Part shown: one piece after another, positions 22,082-33,280 of the stretch
Numbering within the stretch: the first letter of the stretch is position 1
Layout of the letters: the number at the start of each line of letters is the position of its first letter
From: Symsagittifera roscoffensis
Lineage: Eukaryota; Xenacoelomorpha; Acoela; Convolutidae
DNA length: 64,000 nt
Direction: 5' to 3'
Assembly: GCF_963678635.1 (NCBI RefSeq)
Contig: NC_087069.1
Span: 5,253,472 to 5,317,471 of the forward strand
The notes under the pieces: generated by a model
What the model was told of the DNA's origin: nothing
Seen by the model: the letters and a program-made list of their open reading frames with translations, nothing else
Databases searched by the model: none
Translations under genes and position numbers: made by a program

Positions 22082-23758
22082 CTAAGTACAAAAAAGTGCA
22101 AAAACGCCATGCTCTTCCTCGTTCAAGTCGTCTTCCAGTTTGATTGACGGGAATAGTCTGAAACTGCATTCGCCATATTGCAATTTAATTTTACCCTCGA
22201 ATATCTCGGGTTGGTTTCGCCAAGATATGATTTGCGATAACTGGTATTGATTTCCAACTTTAAGTAGGAAAGTCGCTGATTTAGTTGAAGCAGACCATAC
22301 AAACAGTCCATTAAGCCAATAAACTTTAGAGATGCAATCAATAGATTCGACCTTGTGCAGCGTGGGTTGAATTGTTTCAAAAGTCCTTTCCCATGGGCTC
22401 ACTTTTATGATAACCTGGTGTACATCGACGAAACACAATTGACCGTTTTTAGTGGAATTCATTTTGATAAAAGGCTTCTTTTCACACTTAATTTCAAACT
22501 GATCATCATGAGTAAATTTTATCTTCTTTCTCTCTTCGTCCCAATATGACCAATGGTAAATTGCAGTTTTTCTACTATAATAGTATTCTGTATACGGCCA
22601 CAATGGGTAACTGATTGCAATGGTAGGCTGTTCAGCATCCTTGAAAGAGTGCTTGCTTCTATCAAAGACAAGGAGTGAATCATTGTCAAATTTTATAAGA
22701 AATTCACACTCATTGACACCAAACACCTCCACTATATTCAGTTCTGGAGAGACGCGATGAGAGTATGAAGAATTGATTTGATGCTTTATTCCAGAGCAAT
22801 CTAACCGAGAGACGATGATTTTACCACACGGCTCTTTTTTGATTTCGTACACCGGTTTCTTAGATTTTGAAGATTTCAATTGACAAAAAAATCTAGATTT
22901 TTGTGAAGTTGACTCCTTAGCAATTAAATCTTCACTTTTTGTTGAACTCCTAGAGCTAGAAGATCCAGCCAGCAGAATATCAGGTTTTTCGTTTTTGATC
23001 GCTTGCTCTATTTCGAACCATAAATCTTCAAACAAAGGAGCCAATGTATGGTCGGCGACAACATTCAATTTAATTTCTGTTTTCATTGAAAGCTGATAAG
23101 TTGTGTTCAATTCCTCTAAATCAGATCGAACTTTGGGCAAGGTTTCAATGATCGCAGCTGTGGACATGCCCAGTAAGCTTCTGCACTTTGCTTGCATATT
23201 TCCCAAATCAATTACGCTTGTGTTTAGTTCGTTTTCCTCCGCTGTGATTTCATCCAGTTTCCTATCCAGCATTTCATCGGCATTCGATTTAATTTTATTC
23301 AATTCTTTGTCAATGAAGTCTATCAATTTGAAAACCTCTAGGCGTTTCTCTTCGACTGTTTTGGATACCGACTCTTTCTTAAGTCGGAGTGGTTTCTCCT
23401 TAACAGTCTCCAAGTCAGTCAGAACTTCATGAATAAGTTTTTTCAATTCCTTGTCTTTTTCGCTAAGAGTCTGAAACTTGTGTTCACTATGCGAGCCAAG
23501 ACATTGCCAACAGAAAGCAACATCACATGTCATGCAGTACTGAAGTCGCAGTACCTTATGCTTCAAGCAGATTAAAGGTTTGTTGCCTTTCGAATCAATC
23601 ACATCTTGAGCATGTTTTCTGATGTGTGGAACAATGCAAGATTCGCACATTTTTTCAAAAATGTCTGCAGTGTCTTGTTTTTCTGCACAACTGCTGCATC
23701 GAAAGAGTTGATGACTTTCATAGTTTTCCCCACACGAAGAACATTCGTATTGATCCAT
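22082..23758 (-). CDS. Two-B-box, coiled-coil protein (TRIM-like, no RING)
   Basis: A single open frame of 558 codons from ATG at 23756-23758 to TAG at 22082-22084. Residues C6, C9, C21, C24, C38, C41, H45 and H49 form a B-box-1-like zinc site. C64, H67, C75, C78, C83, C86, H90 and H93 form a B-box 2 with the usual spacing. Residues about 97-230 are rich in E, K and L and fit a coiled coil, as in TRIM proteins. A serine-rich linker (about 268-290) leads to a C-terminal region of about 250 residues with alternating hydrophobic strands that I do not assign to a known fold. There is no RING domain, so ubiquitin-ligase activity cannot be assumed; a scaffold role through coiled-coil dimers is the family expectation. 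The absence of introns contrasts with its neighbours and could mean retrotransposition. A decayed partial copy is at 25580-25860. Confidence 0.88.
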   Translation of the reverse strand: MDQYECSSCGENYESHQLFRCSSCAEKQDTADIFEKMCESCIVPHIRKHAQDVIDSKGNKPLICLKHKVLRLQYCMTCDVAFCWQCLGSHSEHKFQTLSEKDKELKKLIHEVLTDLETVKEKPLRLKKESVSKTVEEKRLEVFKLIDFIDKELNKIKSNADEMLDRKLDEITAEENELNTSVIDLGNMQAKCRSLLGMSTAAIIETLPKVRSDLEELNTTYQLSMKTEIKLNVVADHTLAPLFEDLWFEIEQAIKNEKPDILLAGSSSSRSSTKSEDLIAKESTSQKSRFFCQLKSSKSKKPVYEIKKEPCGKIIVSRLDCSGIKHQINSSYSHRVSPELNIVEVFGVNECEFLIKFDNDSLLVFDRSKHSFKDAEQPTIAISYPLWPYTEYYYSRKTAIYHWSYWDEERKKIKFTHDDQFEIKCEKKPFIKMNSTKNGQLCFVDVHQVIIKVSPWERTFETIQPTLHKVESIDCISKVYWLNGLFVWSASTKSATFLLKVGNQYQLSQIISWRNQPEIFEGKIKLQYGECSFRLFPSIKLEDDLNEEEHGVFALFCT

Positions 23759-25195
23759 TGTGACTTACTTCAAAATTGTTCAACAAGTAATCAAATTTTG
23801 AAATAAAACAAATAAATAACTGAAGAAATATTTCAATAAGTGGACAAACCCCTAAATATCTAATATATATAAAATTTTTAGTTAAGAACAAAAATGAAAA
23901 AAATTATAGAAGTTTACAAGTCGAAAAGTATTTGTAGTCAAACGACTTATGTAAGCCAAATATGAATCCGATACAATGAAATTCAGTTTGGTTGATTTTT
24001 GGCAATTTTTTTGATTTTAAAAACTAAAGATGAAAATAATTTCAATGAAAAAATCTCCAAGTTATTGATAAATTGATAGAATAAATTTAAAATCAAATCA
24101 AATTAGTTTAAAAATTCTGAAACGTAAAAGAGAGCTTTCGAATAATCAACAGCTATTTTCGAAAACAACTAATATACATAAAAAGCAAATCGAATGAAAG
24201 TTTTGCACGGTTTAGTTTTATAATACATTGAGAGAACTCCAATTGTTTTGGTTACAATCATACTAAACCAAAAATAATAATTTAGCTTTAGACAATCAAA
24301 TCAAACTGCACAAAATTATTGTAAAACGAAGTTAAAATTATGTTTTTTCTTGATTTATCACAGCAGAGTTTATATATGTTGCTTTTTATTCTAATACCAT
24401 AATATACAGCAATTGTTACATATTAGAGTTATATTTTAACACATATAAAAGAAAACCAATAACTGGTTTACTGAACTGACATGTAAAATTTGATTCAACT
24501 GCTTAGTGAAAAAACCTGCTGGAAGTTTTTATTTAGTACGCTGAATTATTCAGGATTTTTGGCTTGTAATAATACGGGCAAAATCATATTATAGGTAACT
24601 TCTCCGAAAATAGGAAAAACATTTTTCTCTGTTGGGCTACCACGTTCCAGACTAGATTTATTCCTGATTTTAGACAGGAAGAAAATTAAAGTAGAGGGTA
24701 CGCCCATCCTCTTCAGGGTTGTCCCTTTGGTACTATTTTCAGGCATCCAGTTTTGACTGACAGAGTCTAAAAATGTTCTAAGAGTGGCTTTGGTGCCGCT
24801 TTCAAGGGGGAGCGCGCGCATGAAAACACCACTTTTGTTCAAAAATTTTCGAAAAGTGCCTAATAACGCTTTTTCCCAAACTTCTTGACTATTCGAGTTC
24901 CCTTTTTTTATTTCAAATATTCAAATGCTCTGAACAGCATTGACTTCATTTTACAACCCTACTATCATTATATGAAAAACGTCTGAAAGTTTTTTCATTG
25001 AAGTATTTCTGATCTCTGGTTTTGAAAGTTATAAAAAGTTATAAAAATCCACCGAATTGATTTTCATTATTTCAAATTCAAATTTCGTTTGAAATTTCGA
25101 TTCAAATTTTGTTCTTTTTGTATATTATAAAGAAAAATAAACATTAACACAGACTCGAGGCGCGAAGAAGGGCTTTATTAAATTGACTAATGTGA
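23759..25195. other. Upstream region of the B-box gene, no gene seen
   Basis: Very AT-rich up to about 24500, then a patch (24546-24842) with a 98-codon minus frame next to an AGGGGGAGCGCGCGC block shared with the 10.27-kb region. I take this as repeat-derived. No promoter element could be identified with confidence. Confidence 0.4.
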
Positions 25196-25199
25196 CTAT

Positions 25200-25860
25200 T
25201 GCAATTGCCTCGAAGTGAACGTCCGAAAACTTCTTCAGATAAAACACGTTGAATTGTTTGAAAATCGACTGGCTAACCTTTCCTTACAACTCTGTAATGC
25301 TGCAATGAGTTGGTTTTGACCTTTAGTTCAAATCTCACTACTTTCGTGGTTGATAAGGCGACAAGCCATTGCAATACAGACCAATAACAACTGTTGGTAT
25401 TAGTTAGATTAATAAATAAAGATCGTTTCAAACCAGAGTTGTTTCGATAATAATCGAGTAAAATCAGACTTTATTTTCACAAAAAGCTGCCCTCAAAAAC
25501 ATTTCACGGATGAACGAATGGTTATAATTTGCAGCAAACCAAAAAAAACACGTGCGGGGGTTGAATTGGTAAACTAGGGGGATTTCTTTCTTACAACAAT
25601 TTCTTTAATATTTTTATTGCAAACTTCCGAATTGCAAAACGTTGAACTACTAAAAACACTGAAGTAAAGCAACAAAAAAAATCTAGACTGCTGTAAAACT
25701 GACAACCTAACAATTATTTTTTCAATTTTTGGTTGAATTGCTACAGCCAGAAAAACCTGCCAGCACATTATCAGATTTTTCTTTTTCGACTGCTTTCTCT
25801 GTTTTGAGCCACAAATCTTCAAAAAAAGAGCCAATGAAGAAAATGCTTAACTTACATTTT
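25200..25860 (-). pseudogene. Decayed partial copy of the B-box gene and its 3' flank
   Basis: On the minus strand, 25835 down to about 25745 reads FFEDLWLKTEKAVEKEKSDN then VLAGFSGC. This aligns with FEDLWFEIEQAIKNEKPDIL and LLAGSSS of the intact gene (bases about 22965-23045). Past this point the match shifts frame, with QSRFF recovered near 25675, and is then broken. The lower part, 25200-25570, matches the intact gene's downstream flank (20905-21350). The coding sequence between these parts is missing, so this is an internally deleted duplicate that cannot make the protein. Confidence 0.7.
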
Positions 25861-27124
25861 CCAAAATATGAAAACTGTTGATACCCACTTTTTCCATAAA
25901 AACTTATTCTCAGATATGTATCATAAACAGTTTTTGGATAAACTTTCTCATTTTAAATCGCGTTTTAATCAAATCAGATCACATTGGTCATCAAATTCAA
26001 AATCTTTAGAGCCATAAATTCTTATTATACCAATTTTTTTACCATAGAGTTTTTTTTCTCAGAAAAGCTTCAGACAGAGTTGTTGGATGTTTATTTAAGT
26101 TTATATCGGTTTTTAAATAATTGGTCACCAAATCCACGAATTTTTTCTAAGTTAGCAAAATTGTGAAAAGAATATCTAGTCAAGAAAATAAAACTAAAAT
26201 AAGGATTAAGAAAATTTGATTCCTTTCGCTGATATTTTTGTCAAAAAAATCCTGCACATGGAAATGTTCCAGTTTACTGATAAATTTTACTTTCTATAAG
26301 ACAATTTTGTGCAGTAATTACATCTAAGATCAGCTATGAGCTGCATTTTCTATTTTATTTAAAATCCGGTTTGGATTTCGTGAAATTCAAGTAAATTTAG
26401 ATACGAGAACTCAAAGCTGAAGCGCTGAAGCCTTATCACATAAAGAGATACTGTATAAAAGCAAGACTGCTCGTTTATCGAAGCAAAATAGTGATTGCCT
26501 GGAGTTTCTGACTGCCCTTTAAATTGTATTGAATAGTTTTTGCCAAAAGAAAGGTTAGGAAAACTGTAAGATTTGGACAAAATCGAAGATCAAGTGTGAA
26601 AATGTTGGTCAAACGAATTTCTACGACCAATTGAGAACTATCCTCAATTCATTTCTGTTTGTTACGATTTTTTTGCACGGGATATGTTGCCACGCATAAA
26701 TATTTCGAGTTGGGCTCTCAGCATTATGAACAAAATCTTAAAAAAGCGTATAAATTAGTCCAAAGCATAGCCAAATTGCCTTTTTTAAACTTCCAGGACT
26801 TTGCAAAAGATAAATGCAGATTAAATTTTGTGTTATACTTGATTTCAAACAGTCAATATCTTCAATTGGTCATAGAGAGTTTTTGTTAAATTCGCGAGAT
26901 TTGTGATGCTGGTCCGTTTTTACAACAGTTATGACAATGATATAATTTATTTCGAAAAACAGCATGTGTTCATAAACCAATGCATTTGCGAATTTTTTTT
27001 TTTTTAAAAATAGGTAAGAATAACTAATTTTTCCAAGACATAGTCAAAAAATAATTGTAATTCACGTATCCAAATTAAATTGGTCTAAATTCGAATGACA
27101 AAAGAAATAAAAAGCTAATTTCTT
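25861..27124. other. No supportable gene
   Basis: AT-rich sequence. A diverged R1-type end (AAGACTGCTCGTTTATCGAAGC) lies at about 26463. Short open frames on both strands show no domain, acceptor or composition signal. Confidence 0.45.
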
Positions 27125-27215
27125 CATTACGAGGCTCAACGGTGCACTGGATAGGCGCAGTGTTCTTTATGTCTGTATGCTCCTGGATTCAGAAGACAAG
27201 TCACTAAATATGTTC
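27125..27215 (+). repeat. tRNA-Arg-like SINE-type fragment
   Basis: The segment GTGCACTGGATAGGCGCAGT resembles the A-box region of arginine tRNAs, and GGATTCAGAAGAC follows about 35 bases later. A diverged relative with GTGCACGGGATAGGCG and GGAATCCAGACAAAAG lies at 60613-60710. Both end in a similar tail. I see no intact tRNA fold. Confidence 0.35.
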
Positions 27216-27299
27216 CAAAATGAATTGGAGCCCATGGACAAAAGATCTGTGGGTTCCGCGTACAATTATGTGTAACGCCAAATTTATCAGAATGTTAGT

Positions 27300-27760
27300 T
27301 TTATTGCGGATTCAGCATCGAGCAAATTTTGATAGTTGTTCTGAATTTCGCATTTGTTTGCAGATTCCACAAATGTATAAAGATTTCGCAAACCTATGCG
27401 ATTCCGCTTACAATTTGCGGAATCCGCTTGCAATTTGCGGTTTTAGCTTACAATTTGCAGATTTCACTTAAGGTTGCGGATTCCACGACAACTTATGTTT
27501 ACTAAACACATACATTTTTCTTTGTTTGTGGAATCCACAAACTGTTCTGGATTCCGCAAGTTTTGCTGCGGATATCACGAATTTTGTTGCGGAATCCGCA
27601 AAATTGCCTGTTTTTGGAGCTATTCTGAGCTTTACACTGTTTCATCTATTTGTCCGAGGAATCCAAAACAAAAAGAAGATCACTATAAATAAGCAATGCG
27701 GATTCTGCAATAACTCTGTTCTCAACTTGTTGTGGAATCCTATTAAAAGTCGAAAAATTC
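27300..27760 (+). repeat. Degenerate TTGCGGAATCC-rich block
   Basis: Many scattered copies of GCGGATTCC/GCGGAATCC and TTACAATTTGCGG. A diverged second block is at 28655-28990, and a third follows the gap at 38736-38990. The clustering of one short word over hundreds of bases points to a worn tandem repeat. Confidence 0.6.
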
Positions 27761-29013
27761 AAAACATTTCCTCGTAATGTGCGTACTTTTTGTCATGATT
27801 AAGAAGTTTTTTTTTAAGATTGAGAAGAAAACAAGCAGAAAAAAAAATCTTTTTTTCTGTGTTAGAATTGTAATTTTGCTTTGACACGGACGTTTTAGAG
27901 TTACTTCAAAACACAAGAACGTTGGTTACTTCAAGGAATGTTGCTTGCTGTTGTCAACATAGAAAAATTATGGCTAGAACTATCTTTTATCTGATTTTGA
28001 CATGGATTGACTGAAAGATTTTTCAGAAACTGTAAACTTGTGTTTCAGCTAGCTTCACTACTTGAACTATTAACTAAACTTGACATCGATAAGTGTGACA
28101 AGCAAATATAAAGTATGACTACACTCTTGTATGCGTAAAACTTGACTGTAATAGTTGTAGATTTGTAGAGATTTTTGATGAAAAATTTGACATCTTCGAA
28201 AAGAGTGATTGCCAATTCTGTTAAGCCACAAAATGTCAACTGAAAATTTTATACTTCTCTAAATGCGCTTTTTCTAATTTCAACTATCAATGTTACATTG
28301 GAATAAATAAAAAGAAAACTCGAAAACTTTATGTTGTTTGGTTGCTTTTTTCTCAAAGTTTTGCTGCGAATAATTATTAAATATCAAAATCACACTCGTC
28401 TCCAAATTAAGCTTGTTACAAGCAAACAAATGCATTCGTTTCTTTCGGTAGTTTCAAAGCAACAAAAAATGTGTTACAAGCAAGTAACAATTTTAATGTA
28501 CATGAGGTTTTTAAAAAAATACTTAAATTAAAACTTTCTTCGAAGTAACCGGAATTATGAGCCATAGTTCAACTTTTTATCACTTTGCTAACTTTATTTT
28601 AATTGAGCAATCTCAGTTTACGGAATATTTTAAATCTTGAGTTTTTTAAGTTGCGGAGTTCCTTTGCAATTTGTGGATTCAGCATACAATTTGTGGATTC
28701 CACTTAAGGCTGCAGATTCCACGACAACTTAAATTTACTAAACACATACATTATTATTTACTTGAGGATTCCTCAACCTGTTCCGGATTCCGCCAAATTG
28801 CTGCGGATTTCACAAAGTTTGTTGCGCATTCCGCAAAATTGCCTGTTTTTGGAGCGATTTTGAGTTTTACAAGGTTTTACCTATTTTTCCGTTGAAGCGA
28901 AAACAAAAAGAAAATCAATGTAAAACAGCAATGTGGATTCTGCAACACTTCTGTTTTTGGCCGGTTGAAGAATCCGCCTGAAATTCATTAAAACGCAAAA
29001 ATTTTTCAGCAAT

Positions 29014-29535
29014 CTAGAATAATTCTTGTAATTTTCTTTCAAAATGTTTATAGAGTTTTGAATTACAGGGAGTGCCTTCATAAACTCGGTTGCGAGCGGT
29101 AATATAGCAAAGTTTTTTTTCCAAACAGAAAAAAATCCGACCATTTTTCTCTTTGCGCCAACGCAACTTCTCAACTAAAGTTTTAGATTTAAACATAGAG
29201 AGGAATGCATACATGGCTGAGTTAACTTTATTATCAGAGCGAAATAGATTTTCTAATAGAACCACGCCATCAAATTTATCAATTTTTGGTTGACTGCTAG
29301 AATTTATTGAACATGCACATGTTTGTTGTATATTTCAATCGATTGAAGTTGGAAGAGTGCAATTAATTGTTTTTGCTTGTGCTGGTTTAGTTTTCTCCTG
29401 AAATAATTCAAGTTTGTAACTATTATCATAGTTTGATTTTCTATGCCATCTAAAAAGTTGAAACATCCAAAGCTCAAATAGAACATTTTTGAAAGGAATG
29501 GAGATCGAAGTTGGGACAAAATTGTTTTCTTGAAA
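29014..29535 (-). pseudogene. Frame of 172 sense codons broken by one TGA
   Basis: On the minus strand one frame is open from 29535 to a TAG at 29014-29016 except for a single TGA at 29335-29337. The first part reads NNFVPTSISIPFKNVLFELW and ends CTLPTSID. The second contains DKFDGVVLLENLFRSDNK and CYITARNRVYEGTPCN. The even composition across both halves, in the same frame, argues for one former protein. No GT-AG pair removes the TGA in frame. The block exists only in copy A of the duplication. I cannot name the family; a transposon protein is possible. Confidence 0.45.
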
Positions 29536-30442
29536 TCAACATGGGAAAATGAGCGGGCAATCTATTTCATCCTATTAGATCCTAATTAATGATTCCAAAT
29601 TGAATTGAGGAAAGCAGTTTGCTTCCCGTATTGTGTTTCTAGTCATCATAAAAATCATTTTGTGCTATAATGGCGCGTGAAGAAAAAAAACTAAAAGCAA
29701 TATTAGCAAAGTTAACAAGGATTGCTGGCAATGTTTTAGTAAAAAGCGCAGAACTTTCCGAACACCGACTAAAAAAACACAAAAAGGATTTTGATAGAAT
29801 TTACGAATAATCAACAGTCAGTGATAATAAATTGGCAAGTTTGTAGACAAATTTTGTAGACAAACAAATAGAAAAACGAAGAAAAATCCTAAAGAAACTC
29901 AAGAAGAAAACAATCAAATTTTTTGAAAAGGCAAACTTTTTCAAAAATATTTTTTTTGAAAAGAACGAGATTTTTTGACTCTCCAAATAGGCGCAAACAG
30001 GCTCCTCCAAAAATTAACTTGAACGTTGATGAAGTAAGACTAAACTTTGATGGCTGCTTACATTAGTCATAAATAAGCTATTTTAAACTCTACTTTAAGC
30101 CTGCTCGCTCACCTTTATTGCTTGAAATCAGACCAAAAATAAAAAGTCCAAACGGGTTTTTCTCAACACTTAACGTATTTTGATTTTAAAGAAATTTTAA
30201 GGTAGTTTTAAGATTTCATAAACACAATCTGAAAGTTTTTACATGAATAGGAACATGATTTTTTCAGTAAAATTATCTTCCTTAGTTACGGTATAACCAT
30301 ACATAGGGAAAAACTTTGGCTGTTTTTGAATTTTTAGGGAAAAAATTTGCTGAGAATTTTTCCTAAAAACTTCTATAAGAGAGCGGAAAATAAGCACAAA
30401 TTAGTATGAAGTACTGAGTTAGTGTAAATTTCTGTGGGATGG

Positions 30443-30825
30443 TCAAGCCAGGATACTTTTGCGAGATTTAGTGCCTGATGGTTTCTAAAAAAACTGCATT
30501 TTTAAAGATCCAAGAAAAATGTTGAGATCCTTTTTAATTATTTCTTCTCTTTTTCCGAAAAAAGTGTTACCTGAAAAACTTCCCGTGTTTTTAATTTCGT
30601 AGGAAAAAGCTCATCAGAGTAAAAAACTCTCGGTTGAGAAGCTGCTATGTAATTTAAAGTTTCATGTTTATTCATTGAAGTGAAACACGAAAAACAAACT
30701 GATTTGCATGTGTCATGTCCGTTAATTGCATCATGGCTAAGCTGTGACTGTTCCGACGGCCCATGAACTGATCTCAAAAAGTTCACGAATAAACTTTTTG
30801 ACAAAATATGAAGTTTAGGCTTCAT
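30443..30825 (-). CDS. Two-exon reading frame in duplication copy A
   Basis: Exon 1 (30571-30825) starts ATG, reads MKPKLHILSKSLFVNFLRSV, continues with HDTCKSVCFSC and ASQPRVFYSDELFPTKL, and ends at CAG|GTAACA in phase 0. Exon 2 (30443-30484) follows TTTTTTTAG and reads KPSGTKSRKSILA then TGA. The 86-bp intron has both canonical ends. The product would be 98 residues with no recognised domain. The copy at 40003-40388 has lost both splice sites and gained a frameshift, so only copy A could be functional. The ATG is preceded by an in-frame TGA; upstream exons with another phase are not excluded. Confidence 0.42.
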
Positions 30826-30863
30826 TCATCACAGTACTAAGCGAGTCATTTAGTTAGAGTTGT

Positions 30864-31354
30864 TCACAGCGAAAACTTCAAGCAAATATTGTGGTGAGGG
30901 CGAACCGTGTGTGAACACGAAAGTCCAGTGATCAATCCCCCAGGAGGAAAATTATTTTGAAAACTGGCCTGAAAAAAAACCACCCAAAGCATATAAATTC
31001 TTTTTTTCTTCGAAAATCGGAACATTAACAAAACATACTAACATAGTTTGAAGTAAGTTTGATAATCAAGATCAGAGAGTCGATATCCCGTGTTAAAACC
31101 CTTTATTACAAAAATGATTAAATAAAATGAGCTGAAGAATTGAATAACAACCACATCTTTCGGCAATCAATTAAACACTGAGTGTAAGGTATGAACACAA
31201 GAGTCAGCGCTGAATGAGATTGGTAAATGATGAGCATTAGATAGACATCAAAAGCTTCAGTGACCTTAAAGGAAAGTTTGCTGCCGTATGAACTCATGGA
31301 TTCCTCGTTAGTGCTAAAAAACATCAGTTGTTGATGGCTACCGGGGTTGAACAA
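30864..31354 (-). CDS. Exon-like fragments, possibly of a membrane receptor
   Basis: Two minus-strand frames. At 31118-31354 the frame includes GSKLSFKVTEAFDVYLMLII and SHSALTLVFIPYTQCL, a hydrophobic stretch that could be a last transmembrane helix. It lies behind TGTTTTTTAG and is followed by AATAAA. At 30864-30968, behind GGTTTTTTTTCAG, a frame reads ASFQNNFPPGGLITGLSCSH and ends LKFSL. On the far side of the inverted-repeat element at 31340-31558 a further frame reads RKFSSKRFVEVMFNESRSLS. The resemblance to chemoreceptor helices is weak. Copy B retains most of these frames with amino-acid changes. Confidence 0.25.
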
Positions 31355-31558
31355 AAGTTCCTATCATACAATTTTTACATATGAAAAAATGTTTGTCAAA
31401 CAATTTCGTACAATTTGTATGATTTAAAAAAATAAATATGAAAAATGTATGATTAGAGTTTTTTTCCATACATATGATGTATGAATTTGTATGACAAGCA
31501 TTTTCGCTGCATGGAATTATAAGATAAGCATTTTTGGTTTATGAAGGTCAACCCGGGT
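31340..31558. mobile_element. 219-bp inverted-repeat element (CCCGGGTTGA family), copy A
   Basis: Ends ACCGGGGTTGAAC and GTCAACCCGGGT are imperfect inverted repeats. The interior holds CTATCATACAATTT and TATGACAAGCATTTT in opposed arrangement, as in the 882-bp element. It sits at the same place in copy B (40905-41120), so it inserted before the segmental duplication. Confidence 0.7.
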
Positions 31559-32039
31559 AATTCAAAACGGTTAAGTGTCTTCGGTTTTCACTTAGGCTGC
31601 GGGATTCATTGAACATTACTTCCACAAAACGTTTTGATGAGAATTTTCGGTTGTCTTAAAGACAAAAACAGTTGTTTTAACCTTTGTTTTGAGTTTCCTG
31701 GTAACATATTTACGACTTGATACACCAAATTCAACCTTTGTTTTTTGTCAAATTTCAGATACCAATTCAATAAATATGCCATTGTAGAACAGTAAACTCA
31801 GCACTAATCTCTGGATATCTAATCTCTATTGTTGGAACGATGGTCAGATCGGATTAATTGCTTTACGGCAGAAATGACAAAACCTAGACGGGGAGTGGTG
31901 ATAAAGTGGTTATTTCTCCGCGTCTCAATTGACAGGTCAAATTTCGAGATCCACCATTATCAGTGCTCGTGCCTTGCGGGTGAGGCAAAATTAACCAGCC
32001 CAGAAAAATCACTAAAAACTGCTTGCAGAGCTTAACCAG

Positions 32040-32143
32040 GGACACAAAAGCGGTCCTTGAACAGCTTGTATCTTGGACCGTTCCCTTGTGGATAAATCAT
32101 CTTAATCTTCCCATTTTCAAATGACAACATCTCTGAATGATGA
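32040..32143 (-). pseudogene. Short coding relic in the duplication
   Basis: On the minus strand a frame reads HHSEMLSFENGKIKMIYPQG, then RYKLFKDRFCVPG and stop. It loosely recalls the GKIKLQYGECSFRLF segment near the C terminus of the B-box protein, which may be chance. The same frame is kept in copy B at about 41582-41703. No flanking exon could be joined. Confidence 0.25.
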
Positions 32144-32339
32144 ACTTGTATGAAAACTAAACTATTAATGCAAAGAAGTCAGAAGAAGGTCATCAATGCG
32201 TTTGATGAAATGAAGATTATTGTAGGCGTTACAGTACCCGGTTCGAGATTCCAGACTCATTCCCAGATTTGCGCGACAAATTTTTGGCATGTTCAAACTA
32301 TCTTCGGGTCGAATTCCCGCCCAAAAAACCGTTCCAGAT

Positions 32340-32490
32340 TTGAACGGTATGAGCGGTTTTCCAGTAAAATTTGAGCGGTTTGAGCAAATTGAGCGGTTTG
32401 AGCGAAATGAGCGGTTTGGGCGGTTTTTTGGAAAAACCGCTCAAACCGTTCAAATCTTGCTTCAAAAAACCGCTCAAAAGACACTAGTTT
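32340..32490. repeat. Strand-switching GAGCGGTTT minisatellite, copy A
   Basis: Plus-strand units of TTGAGCGGTTTGAGCGG give way at about 32430 to their reverse complement, AACCGCTCAAACCG, so the array forms a large hairpin around GGTTTTTTGGAAAAACC. Further CCGCTCAAACCGCTC units lie at 32615-32695. The matching array in copy B is at 41880-42010. Confidence 0.75.
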
Positions 32491-32744
32491 CTTATGGCGA
32501 ATTTTGAATGGTTTTTCACGCAAGATTTGAGCGTTTGTTTTTGCTGTTTAATAAAAAAAAGCGATTAAAATTTACAAAAATCAGATATTTTGCGCTGTTT
32601 TTGAACGTTTTTGTAGAAAAACAGCTCAAACCGCTCATTATTAAGCAAGATTTTGAGCGCAAGTGTCTAAAAAACCGCTCAAACCGCTCAAATCATGCTT
32701 CAAATTAGGTGAAAAATCTTGACTCGAGTTGCAGCCGAAATTAG

Positions 32745-33280
32745 GTATGTCCAGACTTTCGCGAATAAAACTTGGCATTTTCAGACATTCACAACCACAG
32801 TGATCCGTCGCGGCTTTCGCGACCGAAACTTCCTGGCCTATATTTGTTATGTCCAGATTTTCGCGTTCAAGATTTGCCATTCCCAGACTTTCGCGACTAA
32901 AACTTGGCATTTCCAGACATTCACAACCACAGTGATCAGTCGCGGCTTTCGCGACCGAAACTTCCTGGCCCATATTTGTTATGTCCAGATTTTCGCGACC
33001 AAGATTTGCCGTTTCCAGAATTTCGCGACGGAAAACTCAGCCGCGAATTTCGTGACTTAGGCGGAGATGGCGAGACTGGCGCGGCTCAGGAAACGGCGCG
33101 AACAGCCTAGCTCAGGAAACGACGCAACCAGCGCGGCTCAGGAAACGCCAAAACTGGCGCGACCAAACTCAGCTAATTTTTCCACACTTTCGCAGCCGAG
33201 TTGGAGACAGTTCGTCTTTCTCAACCAACATGGAGATGGCGCGACTCAAGAAACGGTGCGACAAAAACCACTGAAGAAAC
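32745..33280 (+). repeat. 134-bp tandem pair and TTCGCGAC / GGCTCAGGAAACG minisatellite
   Basis: CAGACATTCACAACCACAGT recurs after 134 bp (32783 and 32917). The whole stretch is dense in TTTCGCGAC, then from 33060 in GGCGCGGCTCAGGAAACGG units. Open frames through it repeat with the DNA and are not evidence of coding. Copy B keeps only a short version at 42290-42550. Confidence 0.75.

Noticed and set aside
24546-24842. 98-codon minus-strand frame
   Set aside because: Same repeat-like GCGCGCGCTCCCCC end as the 10.2-kb frame; no other support.
32641-33060. Long open frames on both strands with repeated CGCECL-type peptides
   Set aside because: The peptides repeat at the 134-bp DNA period and both strands are open, as expected for a tandem repeat without stops.
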